NCBI GenBank assembly: GCA_046590205.1
Contig: JBKJTT010000043.1
Location: 14,221-78,220 of the forward strand
From: DATDEW01 sp046590205
GTDB taxonomy: Bacteria > Bacteroidota > Ignavibacteria > Palsa-1295
DNA: 64,000 nt
Reading direction: 5' to 3'
A model generated the notes under the pieces. It worked only from the letters and a program-made list of their open reading frames with translations, searched no databases and had not been told where the DNA came from. The translations under genes and the position numbers were made by a program. Positions 26,626 to 36,500 of this stretch are shown one piece after another. How positions within the stretch are numbered: the first letter of the stretch is position 1; each line of letters opens with the position of its first letter.

Positions 26626-27972
26626 ATGAATCCACTTATCGTTGAGTCATTTGCGGATATGGTCCGCGAGAAAGGCGTTGATCGCGACATTTTGATGTCA
26701 GTGATCGAGGAGACCTTTGCTATGATGGTCCGCAAAAAGTATGGTCTTGAAGCCAAGTTCGATATCGTCATGAACATGGATAAAGGCGATATTGAGGTCT
26801 ATCTTGAAAAGATCGTCGTTGAGACGGTTGAAGACCCCGTTACGCAGATATCGGTCGAGGATGCGTTGAAAAAATCAGGCGAAGAGCTTGAGCCGGGTGA
26901 CGAGTACGTGGAAGTCATTAATCTAACAAAAGATTTTGGCAGACGTGTTATCATCGCTGCAAAGCAGAACCTCAACCAGAAGATACGCGAAATAGAACGC
27001 GACAATCTCTTCAATGAGTACTCCGGATTGATAGGGGATATTATTGTCGGTGAAGTGTATCAGATCAGCAAAGGCGATCTCTTTATACTCCATAATCGCA
27101 GAGAAATTCTTCTCCCGAAGGGCGAGCAGATACAGCGTGAACGCTGGCGCAAAGGAGATACGATTCGCGCACTCGTAAAGGACGTACGCCGTAATTCTAT
27201 TAACTCAACTCCTGTTGTTATTCTTTCAAGAAGCGATAATAAGTTCTTGGAGAAGTTGATGGAGATTGAAGTACCTGAAATTTTTGACGGCTTTATTACT
27301 ATTAAAGCAATTGCTCGTGAGCCGGGCGAACGCGCTAAAGTAGCCGTAGAGTCGAGCGACGACCGTATTGATCCGGTCGGCGCATGTGTCGGAATGAAAG
27401 GCGTTCGTATCCACTCTATCGTTCGCGAACTTGCCAATGAGAGCATTGACGTTATCCCGTGGGCAGAAGAGCCCGCAACATTTTTAGCTCGCGCTCTTTC
27501 ACCGGCAAAACTTTTATCTGTTGAGCTTGATGATGCTACCAAGACAGCAACCGTACTAGTATCTGATGATCAAGTTTCGCTTGCTATCGGTAAACAAGGA
27601 CAGAATGTCCGTTTGGCATCTCGCTTGACAGGTTTTCAGATCAATCTTGTCAAAGAGGCACGTGATGAAGAGGATATTGAACTCATCGAGTTCCGCGAGG
27701 AGCTTGGTGCTGATCTCTATTCAGAGCTTATTAAAGCTCGTATTGATACAGCACGTGAGTTCTTGAATGCATCGGATGGGATACTCCTTGATATTCAGGG
27801 CATGACAAAAGAACGTATTGATCAAGTACGTGCAATTCTTGAGCGTGAATTCGCTCAAGCAGATAAATCACTTGAGGATGTTGCTGAAAAAGCAGGATTC
27901 AAGTTAACGACCATGCGCGCTGAAGCAAAGCCGCAGGAAGAGAATGCATCAATGGCTACTGATAGTCAATGA
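26626..27972 (+). CDS. nusA: transcription termination/antitermination factor NusA
   Basis: A 448-residue RNA-polymerase-associated factor. The N-terminal domain (residues 1-125, MNPLIVESFADMVREKG...) binds the polymerase flap. An S1 domain follows near residues 135-200, then two KH domains with VGACVGMKGVRIHSIVREL and IGKQGQNVRLASRLTG. A short helical tail (DILDIQGMTKERIDQVRAIL-like) and a low-complexity end complete it; there is no long acidic repeat region as in E. coli. AGAAG precedes the ATG. Confidence 0.97.
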   Translation: MNPLIVESFADMVREKGVDRDILMSVIEETFAMMVRKKYGLEAKFDIVMNMDKGDIEVYLEKIVVETVEDPVTQISVEDALKKSGEELEPGDEYVEVINLTKDFGRRVIIAAKQNLNQKIREIERDNLFNEYSGLIGDIIVGEVYQISKGDLFILHNRREILLPKGEQIQRERWRKGDTIRALVKDVRRNSINSTPVVILSRSDNKFLEKLMEIEVPEIFDGFITIKAIAREPGERAKVAVESSDDRIDPVGACVGMKGVRIHSIVRELANESIDVIPWAEEPATFLARALSPAKLLSVELDDATKTATVLVSDDQVSLAIGKQGQNVRLASRLTGFQINLVKEARDEEDIELIEFREELGADLYSELIKARIDTAREFLNASDGILLDIQGMTKERIDQVRAILEREFAQADKSLEDVAEKAGFKLTTMRAEAKPQEENASMATDSQ

Positions 27973-28018
27973 GAGCGTTCGGGTACATACTACACGGGGA
28001 TTCCCCATTAAGGAATAG

Positions 28019-30775
28019 ATGGCGACAGAAGCTACAGAAAAAGCGAAGAAAACTACTGTTCGTATCCTTGCAACGGAGATAAACATCAGTCATGACACCC
28101 TGATTGATTTCCTCCAGTCAAAAGGGTACTCGAGCATAAAGACGATTATGTCTAAGATCGACGATGAAGCTGTCGATCTGGTGATGAAGCAATTCAGCAA
28201 AGACAAAGACGTCACCGATAAACGCCATAAAAAAGTAGCTGCCTTTAAGGTACAGCGAGCCAAGATCAAAGGTGAACTCATCTCTGAAGATGAGATAGCG
28301 AAGACAGCAAAACCCTCCAAACCTGTTGTCGTCGAAGAGCCAAAGCCTGAAGTTGTTCCTGAACCGGAGCCAATTGTAGTAATAGATGCTGCTCCCGAAG
28401 TACCCATTGAAGTTGTACCGCCTCTTGAAGAGGTTACTACTGAAGTTATTGAGCCGAAAGATGTTTCGGTTTCAGAACCAATCATCAGCGAAGAACCCGT
28501 CAAGAGCGATGAAGCCCCGATAAGTACATCAGCGGCAGATGATACACATCATGAAGATGGTGATCATAAACCTAAGCGCAGAAAGAAAACACAAACAGTT
28601 CTTTCTACCGGTACTCCGAGCGCAACGAAACAGACTCTGCCCGGACTCAAGATAAAAGGGAAGATCAGTCTTGATGAGTTTACAACCAAAAAGAAAACAC
28701 CTTCAGTCGTTGTCAAACGTGGCGATGTTGCCGCCGGTGGTCCAAAACCCGTGCAAAAGCATAAGCCGGGTGAAACTCGTTTACGCAAGGTGTTTACTGA
28801 TGAAGATGCCGTTAAGAAAAAAGGTGTAAAGACAAAGACATCGGTTGACGCGCGTGAAGTAAAAGATACTGTTCGCAGAACACTTGCTGGAATTGACGAA
28901 GGTACGTCATTCTCGGGTCGTGCAAAAGCCCGCAAAATGCGTCGCCGTGAACGAGCGGAGTTTGAGGATAAACGTACTCAAGATCTCATCGAGCGCGAGA
29001 GCACAGTCGTTCGTGCGACGGAGTTCCTTACCGTCAGCGAACTTGCAAACCTTATGCAGGTTGATGCAGGGGAAGTCATCACAAAGTGCATCGGTCTCGG
29101 ACTCATGGTTTCTATTAACCAGCGTCTCGAGAAAGATACCATTCAGCTTGTTGCAGATGAATTCGGATTTACTGTCGAGTTTCAAGAAGAGTTTACAACC
29201 GATATTCTTGAGGACATCATTGATGCTCCTGAAACACTCAAGCCACGTCCGCCTGTGGTTACGATCATGGGACACGTTGATCACGGTAAAACATCGCTCT
29301 TAGATTTTATCCGCAAGGCAAATGTTGTCGCCGGTGAATCCGGCGGTATAACCCAGCATATCGGTGCGTATGAAGTTACCCTTGATAGCGGACGACAAAT
29401 ATCATTTCTTGATACACCCGGTCACGAAGCATTTACTGCTATGCGTGCTCGCGGTGCACAGGTAACCGATATTGTTATCCTCGTTATTGCAGCTGATGAT
29501 AGCGTGATGCCGCAAACGTGGGAAGCAATAAGCCATGCACAAGCAGCGGGAGTGCCTATTGTTATCGCGCTCAATAAATCTGACAAGCCAGGTGCAAATC
29601 CCGAGCGTATCCGTCAGCAGCTTTCAGAGAAAAATGTTCTCGTTGAAGAGTGGGGCGGTAAATACGGCTCGATAGAAATATCAGCAAAGAGCGGTATGAA
29701 TATAGATAAACTTCTTGAACGAGTACTTCTTGAAGCAGATATTCTTGACCTCAAAGCAAATCCTGACCGTATTGCTCGCGGTATCATCATTGAAGCTGAG
29801 ATCGATAAGGGCAGAGGTATTCAGGCAACAGTCCTTGTACAAAAAGGTACACTTCGTCTTGGTGATCCCTTCATAGCAGGTGTTTATTCAGGTCGTGTCC
29901 GAGCGATGTTCGATGAACGCGGAAATCGCGTTGAAGAAGCTCCGCCATCACGTCCTGTACAGTTGCTCGGTTTTGACGGTATTCCACAAGCAGGCGATCA
30001 GTTCATTGCTCTCACATCCGATAGTGAAGCAAAAGCAATCTCAATCACCCGTCAACAGCTCAAGCGTGAGCAGGGCTTCAAGCAAGTTCGCTCGGTTATG
30101 AGCTTAGATGATATTTCTAAGCAGATCAGTGCAGGCGCAGTTCGTATTCTTCGTATCATTCTCAAAGGTGACGTGGATGGTTCTGTTGAGGCGCTTTCAG
30201 ACTCACTCCTTCGTTTATCCAACGAGGAAGTAAAAGTTGAGATCGTCCATAGAGGTGTTGGTGCCATCACTGAAAATGACGTAACCCTTGCCGCAGCCAG
30301 CGATGCGATCATTATTGGTTTCCATGTTCGTCCTAACCTCGATGCGCGAAAGCTTGCAGCCGAAGACCATGTAGATATTCGCCTTTATAGCGTTATCTAC
30401 GACTGTATCAATGAGATTAGGTCTGCACTCGAAGGTCTTCTTGCACCGGAACAACGCGAAGAGATTACGGCTACAGTTACTATTCGCGAGACATTCAAAG
30501 TACCGAAGGTTGGTACGATTGCGGGATGTTATGTTCTCGAAGGGAAGATCACGCGTAATAGTCGCATTAGGATCATTAGAGATGGTATAGAAGTCTTTAC
30601 CGGCTCACTTGCATCGCTCAAACGTTTCAAAGAAGATGTCCGTGAAGTTGATGCAGGGTATGAGTGCGGTATCAACATTGAAAACTTCAACGACATAAAG
30701 ACAGGCGATTCCATCGAGGCATTCAAGATTGTTGAGATCAAGCGTAAACTTGAGATCGGTACACCTGCACGCTAA
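28019..30775 (+). CDS. infB: translation initiation factor IF-2
   Basis: A 918-residue GTPase that delivers fMet-tRNA to the 30S subunit. A small N-terminal IF2_N module is followed by a long Pro/Glu/Val-rich linker (about residues 100-190) and a basic stretch. A second IF2_N-like helix comes next (FLTVSELANLMQVDAGEVI). The G domain shows GHVDHGKTSLLD, DTPGHEAFTAMRARGAQ and ALNKSDKPGAN. Domains II-IV end with the tRNA-binding C2 barrel. GGAATAG precedes the ATG. It lies 46 bases after nusA. Confidence 0.97.
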   Translation: MATEATEKAKKTTVRILATEINISHDTLIDFLQSKGYSSIKTIMSKIDDEAVDLVMKQFSKDKDVTDKRHKKVAAFKVQRAKIKGELISEDEIAKTAKPSKPVVVEEPKPEVVPEPEPIVVIDAAPEVPIEVVPPLEEVTTEVIEPKDVSVSEPIISEEPVKSDEAPISTSAADDTHHEDGDHKPKRRKKTQTVLSTGTPSATKQTLPGLKIKGKISLDEFTTKKKTPSVVVKRGDVAAGGPKPVQKHKPGETRLRKVFTDEDAVKKKGVKTKTSVDAREVKDTVRRTLAGIDEGTSFSGRAKARKMRRRERAEFEDKRTQDLIERESTVVRATEFLTVSELANLMQVDAGEVITKCIGLGLMVSINQRLEKDTIQLVADEFGFTVEFQEEFTTDILEDIIDAPETLKPRPPVVTIMGHVDHGKTSLLDFIRKANVVAGESGGITQHIGAYEVTLDSGRQISFLDTPGHEAFTAMRARGAQVTDIVILVIAADDSVMPQTWEAISHAQAAGVPIVIALNKSDKPGANPERIRQQLSEKNVLVEEWGGKYGSIEISAKSGMNIDKLLERVLLEADILDLKANPDRIARGIIIEAEIDKGRGIQATVLVQKGTLRLGDPFIAGVYSGRVRAMFDERGNRVEEAPPSRPVQLLGFDGIPQAGDQFIALTSDSEAKAISITRQQLKREQGFKQVRSVMSLDDISKQISAGAVRILRIILKGDVDGSVEALSDSLLRLSNEEVKVEIVHRGVGAITENDVTLAAASDAIIIGFHVRPNLDARKLAAEDHVDIRLYSVIYDCINEIRSALEGLLAPEQREEITATVTIRETFKVPKVGTIAGCYVLEGKITRNSRIRIIRDGIEVFTGSLASLKRFKEDVREVDAGYECGINIENFNDIKTGDSIEAFKIVEIKRKLEIGTPAR

Positions 30776-30788
30776 AGGAAATTAGATA

Positions 30789-31139
30789 ATGTCAATACGC
30801 ACCGAACGTGTCAGTAGTGAGATCAAACAATCGCTTGCAAAGCTCTTTCAGCAAGAACTGACAGAGCTTTATACCGGCTTGTTGACCATTACGCAGGTTC
30901 GTATCTCGCCTGACCTGCTTTCGTGTAAAGTGTATATTAGTATTCTTGGATCACAAACACCCAAGGAAGCTATACTTGAAGAGATACAACAAAATACAAA
31001 AAGGGTACGCGGAGCACTCTCTCACGACCTTAAGCTTCGCAATACGCCCGAACTTCTCTTTTATCTTGACAATACGCTCGATGAAGTTGACCGCATCGAG
31101 ACGCTCCTAAAGAAGATACACCCGAACGAGAATGATTGA
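30789..31139 (+). CDS. rbfA: ribosome-binding factor A
   Basis: A 116-residue KH-type protein that acts in late 30S assembly and cold adaptation. It has the N-terminal RTERVSSEIKQSLAKLF helix. VRISPDLLSCKVYISILG corresponds to the conserved V.vS.Dl..A.vyvs.lG block, and the C-terminal LRNTPELLFYLDNTLDE is the family end motif. AAAGGA lies ten bases before the ATG. The end overlaps truB by eight bases. Confidence 0.95.
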   Translation: MSIRTERVSSEIKQSLAKLFQQELTELYTGLLTITQVRISPDLLSCKVYISILGSQTPKEAILEEIQQNTKRVRGALSHDLKLRNTPELLFYLDNTLDEVDRIETLLKKIHPNEND

Positions 31140-31917
31140 TGAAGTGGTAGTGCCGCCACGAATTGTAGGCAAAGAAGAATTCATTGCAGAAGGAGTCGCG
31201 CTTATCCCTTCACTCAATGAATCTCACGGCGCACTTATCCTCATTGATAAACCTTATGGCATAACTTCGTTCGATGCCGTCTATAAAATCAAACGTACGC
31301 TTCGGTTATATTCCGGTGATAAAAAAGTGAAGGTTGGGCATGGTGGGACTCTCGATCCGCTTGCAACAGGGCTTCTTATCATCGGCACTCGGAAGGCAAC
31401 GAAAGTCCTCAATGAACTTCTGGTAGAGCGTAAGACGTATTACGTCACATTCCGACTGGGCATTACATCTCCAAGTTTCGATCTAGAAACGCAGATTGTC
31501 ATTACTAATGACCTTTCTACACTTACTGAATCATCGGTAATTTCTGCTGTAGAGTCATCTGTTGGTGAGCAGTTACAAGTTCCGCCGCAATTCAGTGCAG
31601 TGAAGGTAAATGGCAAGCCACTCTATGAACATGCGCGAAAGGGAAGAGAGATAGAGTTAGCACCGAAACCGATAACGATATACAATGTATCGGATGTTTC
31701 AGTGCGATTGCCGTACCTCTCATTTTCTGTTGAATGTTCTAAGGGCACATACATCCGCGCGATTGCAAGAGATATCGGTGAAAAACTTGGTGTAGGGGCA
31801 GTCGTAACGGTGCTTCGCCGAACACATATCGGTATGTATGATGTTTCAAATGCGCTGGGAATTATGGATGTTGAAGCATTGAGAAGTCATCAGGAATCAC
31901 TCAAAGTAAAGGAGTAA
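31132..31917 (+). CDS. truB: tRNA pseudouridine(55) synthase
   Basis: A 261-residue enzyme that makes pseudouridine 55 in the T loop of tRNAs. The family start LIDKPYGITSFDAVYKIKR is present. The catalytic Asp lies in GHGGTLDPLATGLLIIG, and CSKGTYIRAIARDIGEKLG is the third conserved block. The ATG overlaps the end of rbfA by eight bases. Confidence 0.96.
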   Translation: MIDEVVVPPRIVGKEEFIAEGVALIPSLNESHGALILIDKPYGITSFDAVYKIKRTLRLYSGDKKVKVGHGGTLDPLATGLLIIGTRKATKVLNELLVERKTYYVTFRLGITSPSFDLETQIVITNDLSTLTESSVISAVESSVGEQLQVPPQFSAVKVNGKPLYEHARKGREIELAPKPITIYNVSDVSVRLPYLSFSVECSKGTYIRAIARDIGEKLGVGAVVTVLRRTHIGMYDVSNALGIMDVEALRSHQESLKVKE

Positions 31918-31919
31918 CA

Positions 31920-32849
31920 TTGGTAGTTACGTGGGGAATTGATAGTCTTGAATACATAACAGGCACTGCCGCAACGCTCGGCAGTTATGATGGTGTTCAT
32001 CTTGGTCATCATAAGATCGTTGATCACTTATTAGGCCTCAAGAGTGAGCGATTCTTATCCCGTTCGCTTGTCATTACATTCCATCCGCACCCACAGGAAG
32101 TACTACGCAAGAATGACAGTGAGATTCAACTTCTGACCACAATAGATGAACGGCTTCAACTTCTTGCAGCGACTGGAATAGATGAAGTACTGGTTTTAGA
32201 GTTCTCGAAGGAATTCTCGCAAACACCATACGAGCAATTCTTCCGCAAAACACTCGTTGAGAGAATCGGGGTTGAGGCAATGGTCGTTGGCTTTAATCAT
32301 GCCTTCGGCAAGAATAGGGAAGGCGACACCAAACATCTGAAGCAGCTTGCATCGACAGAAGCTGTATATGTTGAAGAAGTAGAGCCGCTAATTATTGATG
32401 GTGTAAGTGTCAGCTCGACGAAAATCCGCCACGCACTTCTTGAAGGAAAAATATCTACCGCAAACAATTTCCTCGGCAGACGATATGGGGTTGAGGGAGT
32501 TGTTGTTAAAGGTGATGCTATCGGTCGCGAACTTGGCTACCCGACGATCAACCTTTCCATGCAAGAGAATAAACTCATTCCAGCCGATGGTGTCTATTCG
32601 GGTCTGACGACGATAGATGGTATCAGCTATCCTGCCGCAATAAGTATAGGTACACGCCCAACTGTCACCGATTCCCGCGAACGGGTAGTCGAAGCATTCC
32701 TTCTTGATTTCTCCGGAGATTTATATGAAAAGAAGGTCATACTCGAATTCCAGAATTTTCTGCGTTCGCAAATAAAGTTTGACTCTCTCGAAGAACTACG
32801 GAAGCAGATTTCTCTCGATGTTACGGCTGTCCGCTCTGATATTTCGTAG
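31920..32849 (+). CDS. ribF: bifunctional riboflavin kinase / FAD synthetase
   Basis: A 309-residue enzyme that phosphorylates riboflavin to FMN and adenylates FMN to FAD. The N-terminal nucleotidyltransferase domain has LGSYDGVHLGHHKIV and GFNHAFGKNREGD. The C-terminal flavokinase domain starts near residue 190 with GRELGYPTINL and ends in a long helix (VILEFQNFLRSQIKFDSLEELRKQI-like). The start is TTG at 31920, supported by AAAGGAG six bases upstream and by only two bases after the truB stop. Confidence 0.95.
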   Translation: MVVTWGIDSLEYITGTAATLGSYDGVHLGHHKIVDHLLGLKSERFLSRSLVITFHPHPQEVLRKNDSEIQLLTTIDERLQLLAATGIDEVLVLEFSKEFSQTPYEQFFRKTLVERIGVEAMVVGFNHAFGKNREGDTKHLKQLASTEAVYVEEVEPLIIDGVSVSSTKIRHALLEGKISTANNFLGRRYGVEGVVVKGDAIGRELGYPTINLSMQENKLIPADGVYSGLTTIDGISYPAAISIGTRPTVTDSRERVVEAFLLDFSGDLYEKKVILEFQNFLRSQIKFDSLEELRKQISLDVTAVRSDIS

Positions 32850-32885
32850 ATTTGTAGGACTTAACTTACTCTGTACAAACGACCT

Positions 32886-34148
32886 ATGAAACAATTGCAA
32901 AAACTTGGTCTTTTAGCAGTTCTTGTCCTGATTCCGACACTTGCATCGGCATTACCCCGATTTGCTCTTTGGCGTGGTGAGGCGAACTGCCTTAGCTGTC
33001 ATGTGAACCCAACCGGCGGCGGAATTCGTAATTCCGGCGGTGAAATGTTCTCCAAAAATATCCTTTCGATGTGGAAGCGAAGTGATAAGTTTAGCGGAGA
33101 AATCTCAGACGGCATTCGCATTGGCACCGATACCCGTATGCAATTCCTTGCCTTTTCACAGACGTCTCCAGGGTTGTTTGACTCAATAACGAACACAACT
33201 CCAGATACTACAACTTCCAATAGTAGCTTTCATGCGATGAATGCATCTATCTATATAAATGCTTCATTGACCCCTTCGCTCGATGCTTACATTAAGTTTG
33301 ACCCGCTCGCAAATAAGTTTGAGGGTTTTGGTTTACTACAAATAGTATCGGATGCAAATGACATCATTGACGCGAGTGATGCTGTTGGTAATGTCTATGT
33401 AAAAATTGGTGCGTTTCTACCTGCATTTGGTATTCGTTTTGATGATCATACTGCCTATGTTAGAGGCGGTAATCGCGGATTATCGAACTTTGGCGGCGCG
33501 GGTTCTTTCTGGACGGAAGGATACCGTGATGTCGGTGGGGAAGTCGGAGCAACGTTCTTCGACCACATCAGTGCGCAAGTTGGTGTTTATAATGGTTCAG
33601 AAGCACAGCCCGGCTCGAACTTTGCATTCCAAGAGCATGATATCGCATTGGCACTCCGTTTAACCGCCTCTGCCCAGATCATCGAAGATGCACTATCGGC
33701 TGAAGTAGGTTACTCGATGTACTCTCATCCAAGAAAATCATTTCAGACAGGAGAAGCCGAAAACCTATCCCTTTCGGCTATTCATTTAGGTATTCGTGGT
33801 GGACCTGTAACACTGCTTGCAGAAATAGATAATGGAGAGAATGTATATAGCGCAGGCAAGTTTTCTTATTTACCTAAAATGTCTGCCCTTACAACAGAAT
33901 TAGGAGTTAATATCACCTCCGGACTGACCGGTATTCTCCGTTATGAGACATACAAAGATGAAGATGCGGCAGGAAAAATCGGTACAGAGGTCAAAAATCG
34001 CATTACATTTGGTGCACAGTGGTTTCCATTCCGTATGATCGAGATTCGTCCGGAATACAGAATGGCAAAAGTTGAGGTGCACCAGGGTACAGTGGTCAAT
34101 AGTATAACCGAAAATACTTTCTTGATGCAAATGCATCTATTTTTTTAA
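32886..34148 (+). CDS. exported beta-barrel protein with one haem c motif (CxxCH)
   Basis: A 420-residue protein with a signal peptide (MKQLQKLGLLAVLVLIPTLASA). Just after it comes CLSCHVNPTGGG, a single CxxCH haem-attachment site in a short domain. From about residue 75 the sequence alternates hydrophobic and polar residues in strand-length segments and ends in MQMHLFF, as outer-membrane barrels do. The family is not one I can name. Known porin-cytochrome systems keep the two parts as separate proteins, so the fusion is notable. Electron transfer across or into the outer membrane is inference. The biotin carrier gene follows four bases downstream. Confidence 0.8.
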   Translation: MKQLQKLGLLAVLVLIPTLASALPRFALWRGEANCLSCHVNPTGGGIRNSGGEMFSKNILSMWKRSDKFSGEISDGIRIGTDTRMQFLAFSQTSPGLFDSITNTTPDTTTSNSSFHAMNASIYINASLTPSLDAYIKFDPLANKFEGFGLLQIVSDANDIIDASDAVGNVYVKIGAFLPAFGIRFDDHTAYVRGGNRGLSNFGGAGSFWTEGYRDVGGEVGATFFDHISAQVGVYNGSEAQPGSNFAFQEHDIALALRLTASAQIIEDALSAEVGYSMYSHPRKSFQTGEAENLSLSAIHLGIRGGPVTLLAEIDNGENVYSAGKFSYLPKMSALTTELGVNITSGLTGILRYETYKDEDAAGKIGTEVKNRITFGAQWFPFRMIEIRPEYRMAKVEVHQGTVVNSITENTFLMQMHLFF

Positions 34149-34152
34149 AAGA

Positions 34153-34623
34153 ATGGGGCGAGAAATAGAAATAAACGGCGGAAAAGTAGTACTTGAGGGC
34201 GGAATTTCGTCCATATCATCTAAGAATGAAAACTCATACCTCGTGACTACCGATAGCGGTACTCACGAGGTATTTGTGCTTCCAGACGGAAGGTTATCTG
34301 ACGGAAACTCGCTTGACGGGCTTGAAGTGAATGTATCATCTGAACGCGACGCTCTGATAGCAAGATACTTCTCGAAGATCGGGTCGAATGGTGGCGGAGC
34401 AGGTAAGGCGCATCTTGTCATTAAAGCACCAATGCCGGGACTTGTAAAAAGTATTTTTGTTAAGGTTGGTGACGAAGTAACCAAAACAACACAAGTCTTA
34501 ATCCTCGAAGCGATGAAGATGGAAAACTCCATTCATGCACCAGGTAACGGGACAGTAACCACTATCAAGACCGAGATAGGCAACAATGTTGAGAAGAACC
34601 AGATACTAATCGAGCTTAAGTAA
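34153..34623 (+). CDS. biotin carboxyl carrier protein / biotinyl-domain protein
   Basis: A 156-residue protein. About 70 residues of non-conserved N-terminus and a Gly-rich linker (GSNGGGAG) lead into a biotinyl domain with the modification site EAMKMEN, whose Lys would be biotinylated. APMPGLVKSIFVKVGDEV and APGNGTVTTIKTEIGNNV are the flanking symmetrical half-motifs. This matches carrier subunits of acyl-CoA carboxylases or oxaloacetate-type decarboxylases. No carboxylase or carboxyltransferase gene is adjacent, so its partners lie elsewhere. It is four bases downstream of the CxxCH barrel gene. Confidence 0.9.
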   Translation: MGREIEINGGKVVLEGGISSISSKNENSYLVTTDSGTHEVFVLPDGRLSDGNSLDGLEVNVSSERDALIARYFSKIGSNGGGAGKAHLVIKAPMPGLVKSIFVKVGDEVTKTTQVLILEAMKMENSIHAPGNGTVTTIKTEIGNNVEKNQILIELK

Positions 34624-34662
34624 CAAAATTTAAGACTTTACATAATATATCTTATAGACATA

Positions 34663-35679
34663 CTATTTACTGTTTAATGTATTGAGTTTCTGGTCAATTG
34701 AGCGTTGCAATCGGTTTAGCGAGTCTATCTTAGTGCGTATATCCCGTTCAAAATCATTGGTATTCCAATACCCTCTATCCTCAAAATAACTGCTTACGAG
34801 GAAATTATGCTTGAGTGCCTCTGTCACTTCTACGCCATTTCCTGCAGCCATAGAAAGTTTGTGTATCGTTTCGTTAAGCTCTGACATGGTTAGTTGTACG
34901 TTTCCGGTAACAGCTAATAGTCTATTATAAAGCTCTTCGTCATTAAGTAACTTGCCAATGCTGCCTTTGCCGGACTTGATCTGTGAAGTTACCTCGGTTA
35001 AGTTTGAAACGGTCTGTTTTAAGGAGTCCGTTAGCTGTGTGACGGAGTTTAATGTGCCAGCAGCTGAAGAATTTACGGTATTTACGGTCCTCGTTGTAGC
35101 AGCTATCATTGCTGTTAACGATCGGTAGAGTTCAGGGTCATTCATCAGCTTTGCAATAGACCCATCGCCGGTACGCATAGACTTGATTAGCTCTGTTGTC
35201 TCTTTAAGCATTACACTTGCATCGGTGACAGTTGATGACACAGTGCTGATGATACTGCTAAGTTCAAATGGAGAGACACCTCTCAATGTATCGCCTACGT
35301 TTAATTTTTGCGTTGTCTGATTTCCTCCACTGATAGTAACAATCTTATTTCCTACAAGCCCATCAGTAACAATCTCTGCTTGAGAGTCTTTTCTGATAAG
35401 CTCCCTTGCTTCTTCAACAATATTCATCTCAACAATGACCGAATCACCCAACTTAGTCGGGAGTGTGATTTTCTGAACGCTGCCAACCGGATAACCGGAC
35501 ATTCTCACCTGAGCTCCAGTCTTTAACCCACTTATATCCTTTATCTTGACGAAATAATCAGAAGTAGAGCTAAAAAGCTTTTCTTTATCCCCTATTGCAA
35601 ATAAGGCGACGACCAGTAGCGCAAAACAAATTACCACAAAAATTCCGGTTTTGGCTGTAGGTATTTTACTTATTTTCAT
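34663..35679 (-). CDS. MlaD-family (MCE domain) substrate-binding protein
   Basis: A 338-residue protein with one N-terminal membrane helix (TGIFVVICFALLVVALFAIG). An MCE domain follows around residues 35-115 (VKIKDISGLKTGAQVRMSGY). The long helical C-terminus carries repeated G(D/S)GSI.KL..D.ELY motifs, which is typical of MCE proteins outside Proteobacteria. It would bind phospholipid in the periplasm and pass it to or from the MlaE permease. It is the last gene of the TPR-mlaE-mlaF-mlaD operon and converges with the biotin carrier gene. Confidence 0.9.
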   Translation of the reverse strand: MKISKIPTAKTGIFVVICFALLVVALFAIGDKEKLFSSTSDYFVKIKDISGLKTGAQVRMSGYPVGSVQKITLPTKLGDSVIVEMNIVEEARELIRKDSQAEIVTDGLVGNKIVTISGGNQTTQKLNVGDTLRGVSPFELSSIISTVSSTVTDASVMLKETTELIKSMRTGDGSIAKLMNDPELYRSLTAMIAATTRTVNTVNSSAAGTLNSVTQLTDSLKQTVSNLTEVTSQIKSGKGSIGKLLNDEELYNRLLAVTGNVQLTMSELNETIHKLSMAAGNGVEVTEALKHNFLVSSYFEDRGYWNTNDFERDIRTKIDSLNRLQRSIDQKLNTLNSK

Positions 35680-35696
35680 TATTAGGTGTACGTATT

Positions 35697-36500
35697 TTAT
35701 TCAATAACAGCTTTTGTTTTCTTAGCAAGAATGCTCTCTCTTCTAGATCTATCGAGGGTAGCGGAACATAAAAAGTCTTCGAGATGGTCGTGCTCGGTCT
35801 CTTTCAATTTTTCGATAGGTCCGTCAAAAATCTTAATTCCTGATTCAAGGACAATTACCTTGTCACTTAAAGTAAATGCCGCAGGTAAATCGTGCGTGAC
35901 TACGATTGAAGCAACATGTAAATCCTGTTGTAAGCTTAATATCAGGTCAGCAATAGACGCAGATGTGATTGGGTCCAAACCTGTTGTTGGCTCATCATAA
36001 AGAATAAGCTTTGGCAAAAGAACAATAGAGCGAGCGAGACCTGCTCTTTTGCGTTGACCACCAGAAAGCGATGCAGGCGTATCATCGATCTTGTCATCTA
36101 ATCCTACGAGGGTAAGAGCTTTTATTATTCTTTCTACTCGTTCATCATACGTGAGGTCAGAGTGCTTTTCAAGTACGAAGTTCATGTTCTCTCCAACCGT
36201 CATAGAATCGAAGAGCGCACCACCTTGAAAGAGGAATCCCATCTCACTTCGAATGGTATTGAGTTCGCGCTCACTCATTTCCTGAATACTTTTGCCTTTA
36301 TATCGAATTACTCCTGATTCAAAAGGTATCAGGCCCACGATGAGTTTTAAGAGAACGCTCTTCCCTACTCCGGATTTACCAAGAACGGTAACGGTTTCGC
36401 CTTCATTAACGGTAAGCGAGATACCCTTCAGGATAGCTTTATCACCGAATGATTTAAATACATTCTCAACCGATAGTAACGGTGTCTTATCCAACTTCAA
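35697..36500 (-). CDS. MlaF-like ABC transporter ATP-binding protein
   Basis: A 267-residue ATPase of the phospholipid (Mla) transporter. Walker A is GKSGVGKSVLLKLI, the signature is LSGGQRKRAGLARSI, and Walker B is LILYDEPTTGLDP. The start codon is TTG (36500, or 36494 two codons later), overlapping the end of mlaE by about 14 bases. It powers the MlaE permease encoded just upstream. Confidence 0.93.
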   Translation of the reverse strand: MKLDKTPLLSVENVFKSFGDKAILKGISLTVNEGETVTVLGKSGVGKSVLLKLIVGLIPFESGVIRYKGKSIQEMSERELNTIRSEMGFLFQGGALFDSMTVGENMNFVLEKHSDLTYDERVERIIKALTLVGLDDKIDDTPASLSGGQRKRAGLARSIVLLPKLILYDEPTTGLDPITSASIADLILSLQQDLHVASIVVTHDLPAAFTLSDKVIVLESGIKIFDGPIEKLKETEHDHLEDFLCSATLDRSRRESILAKKTKAVIE

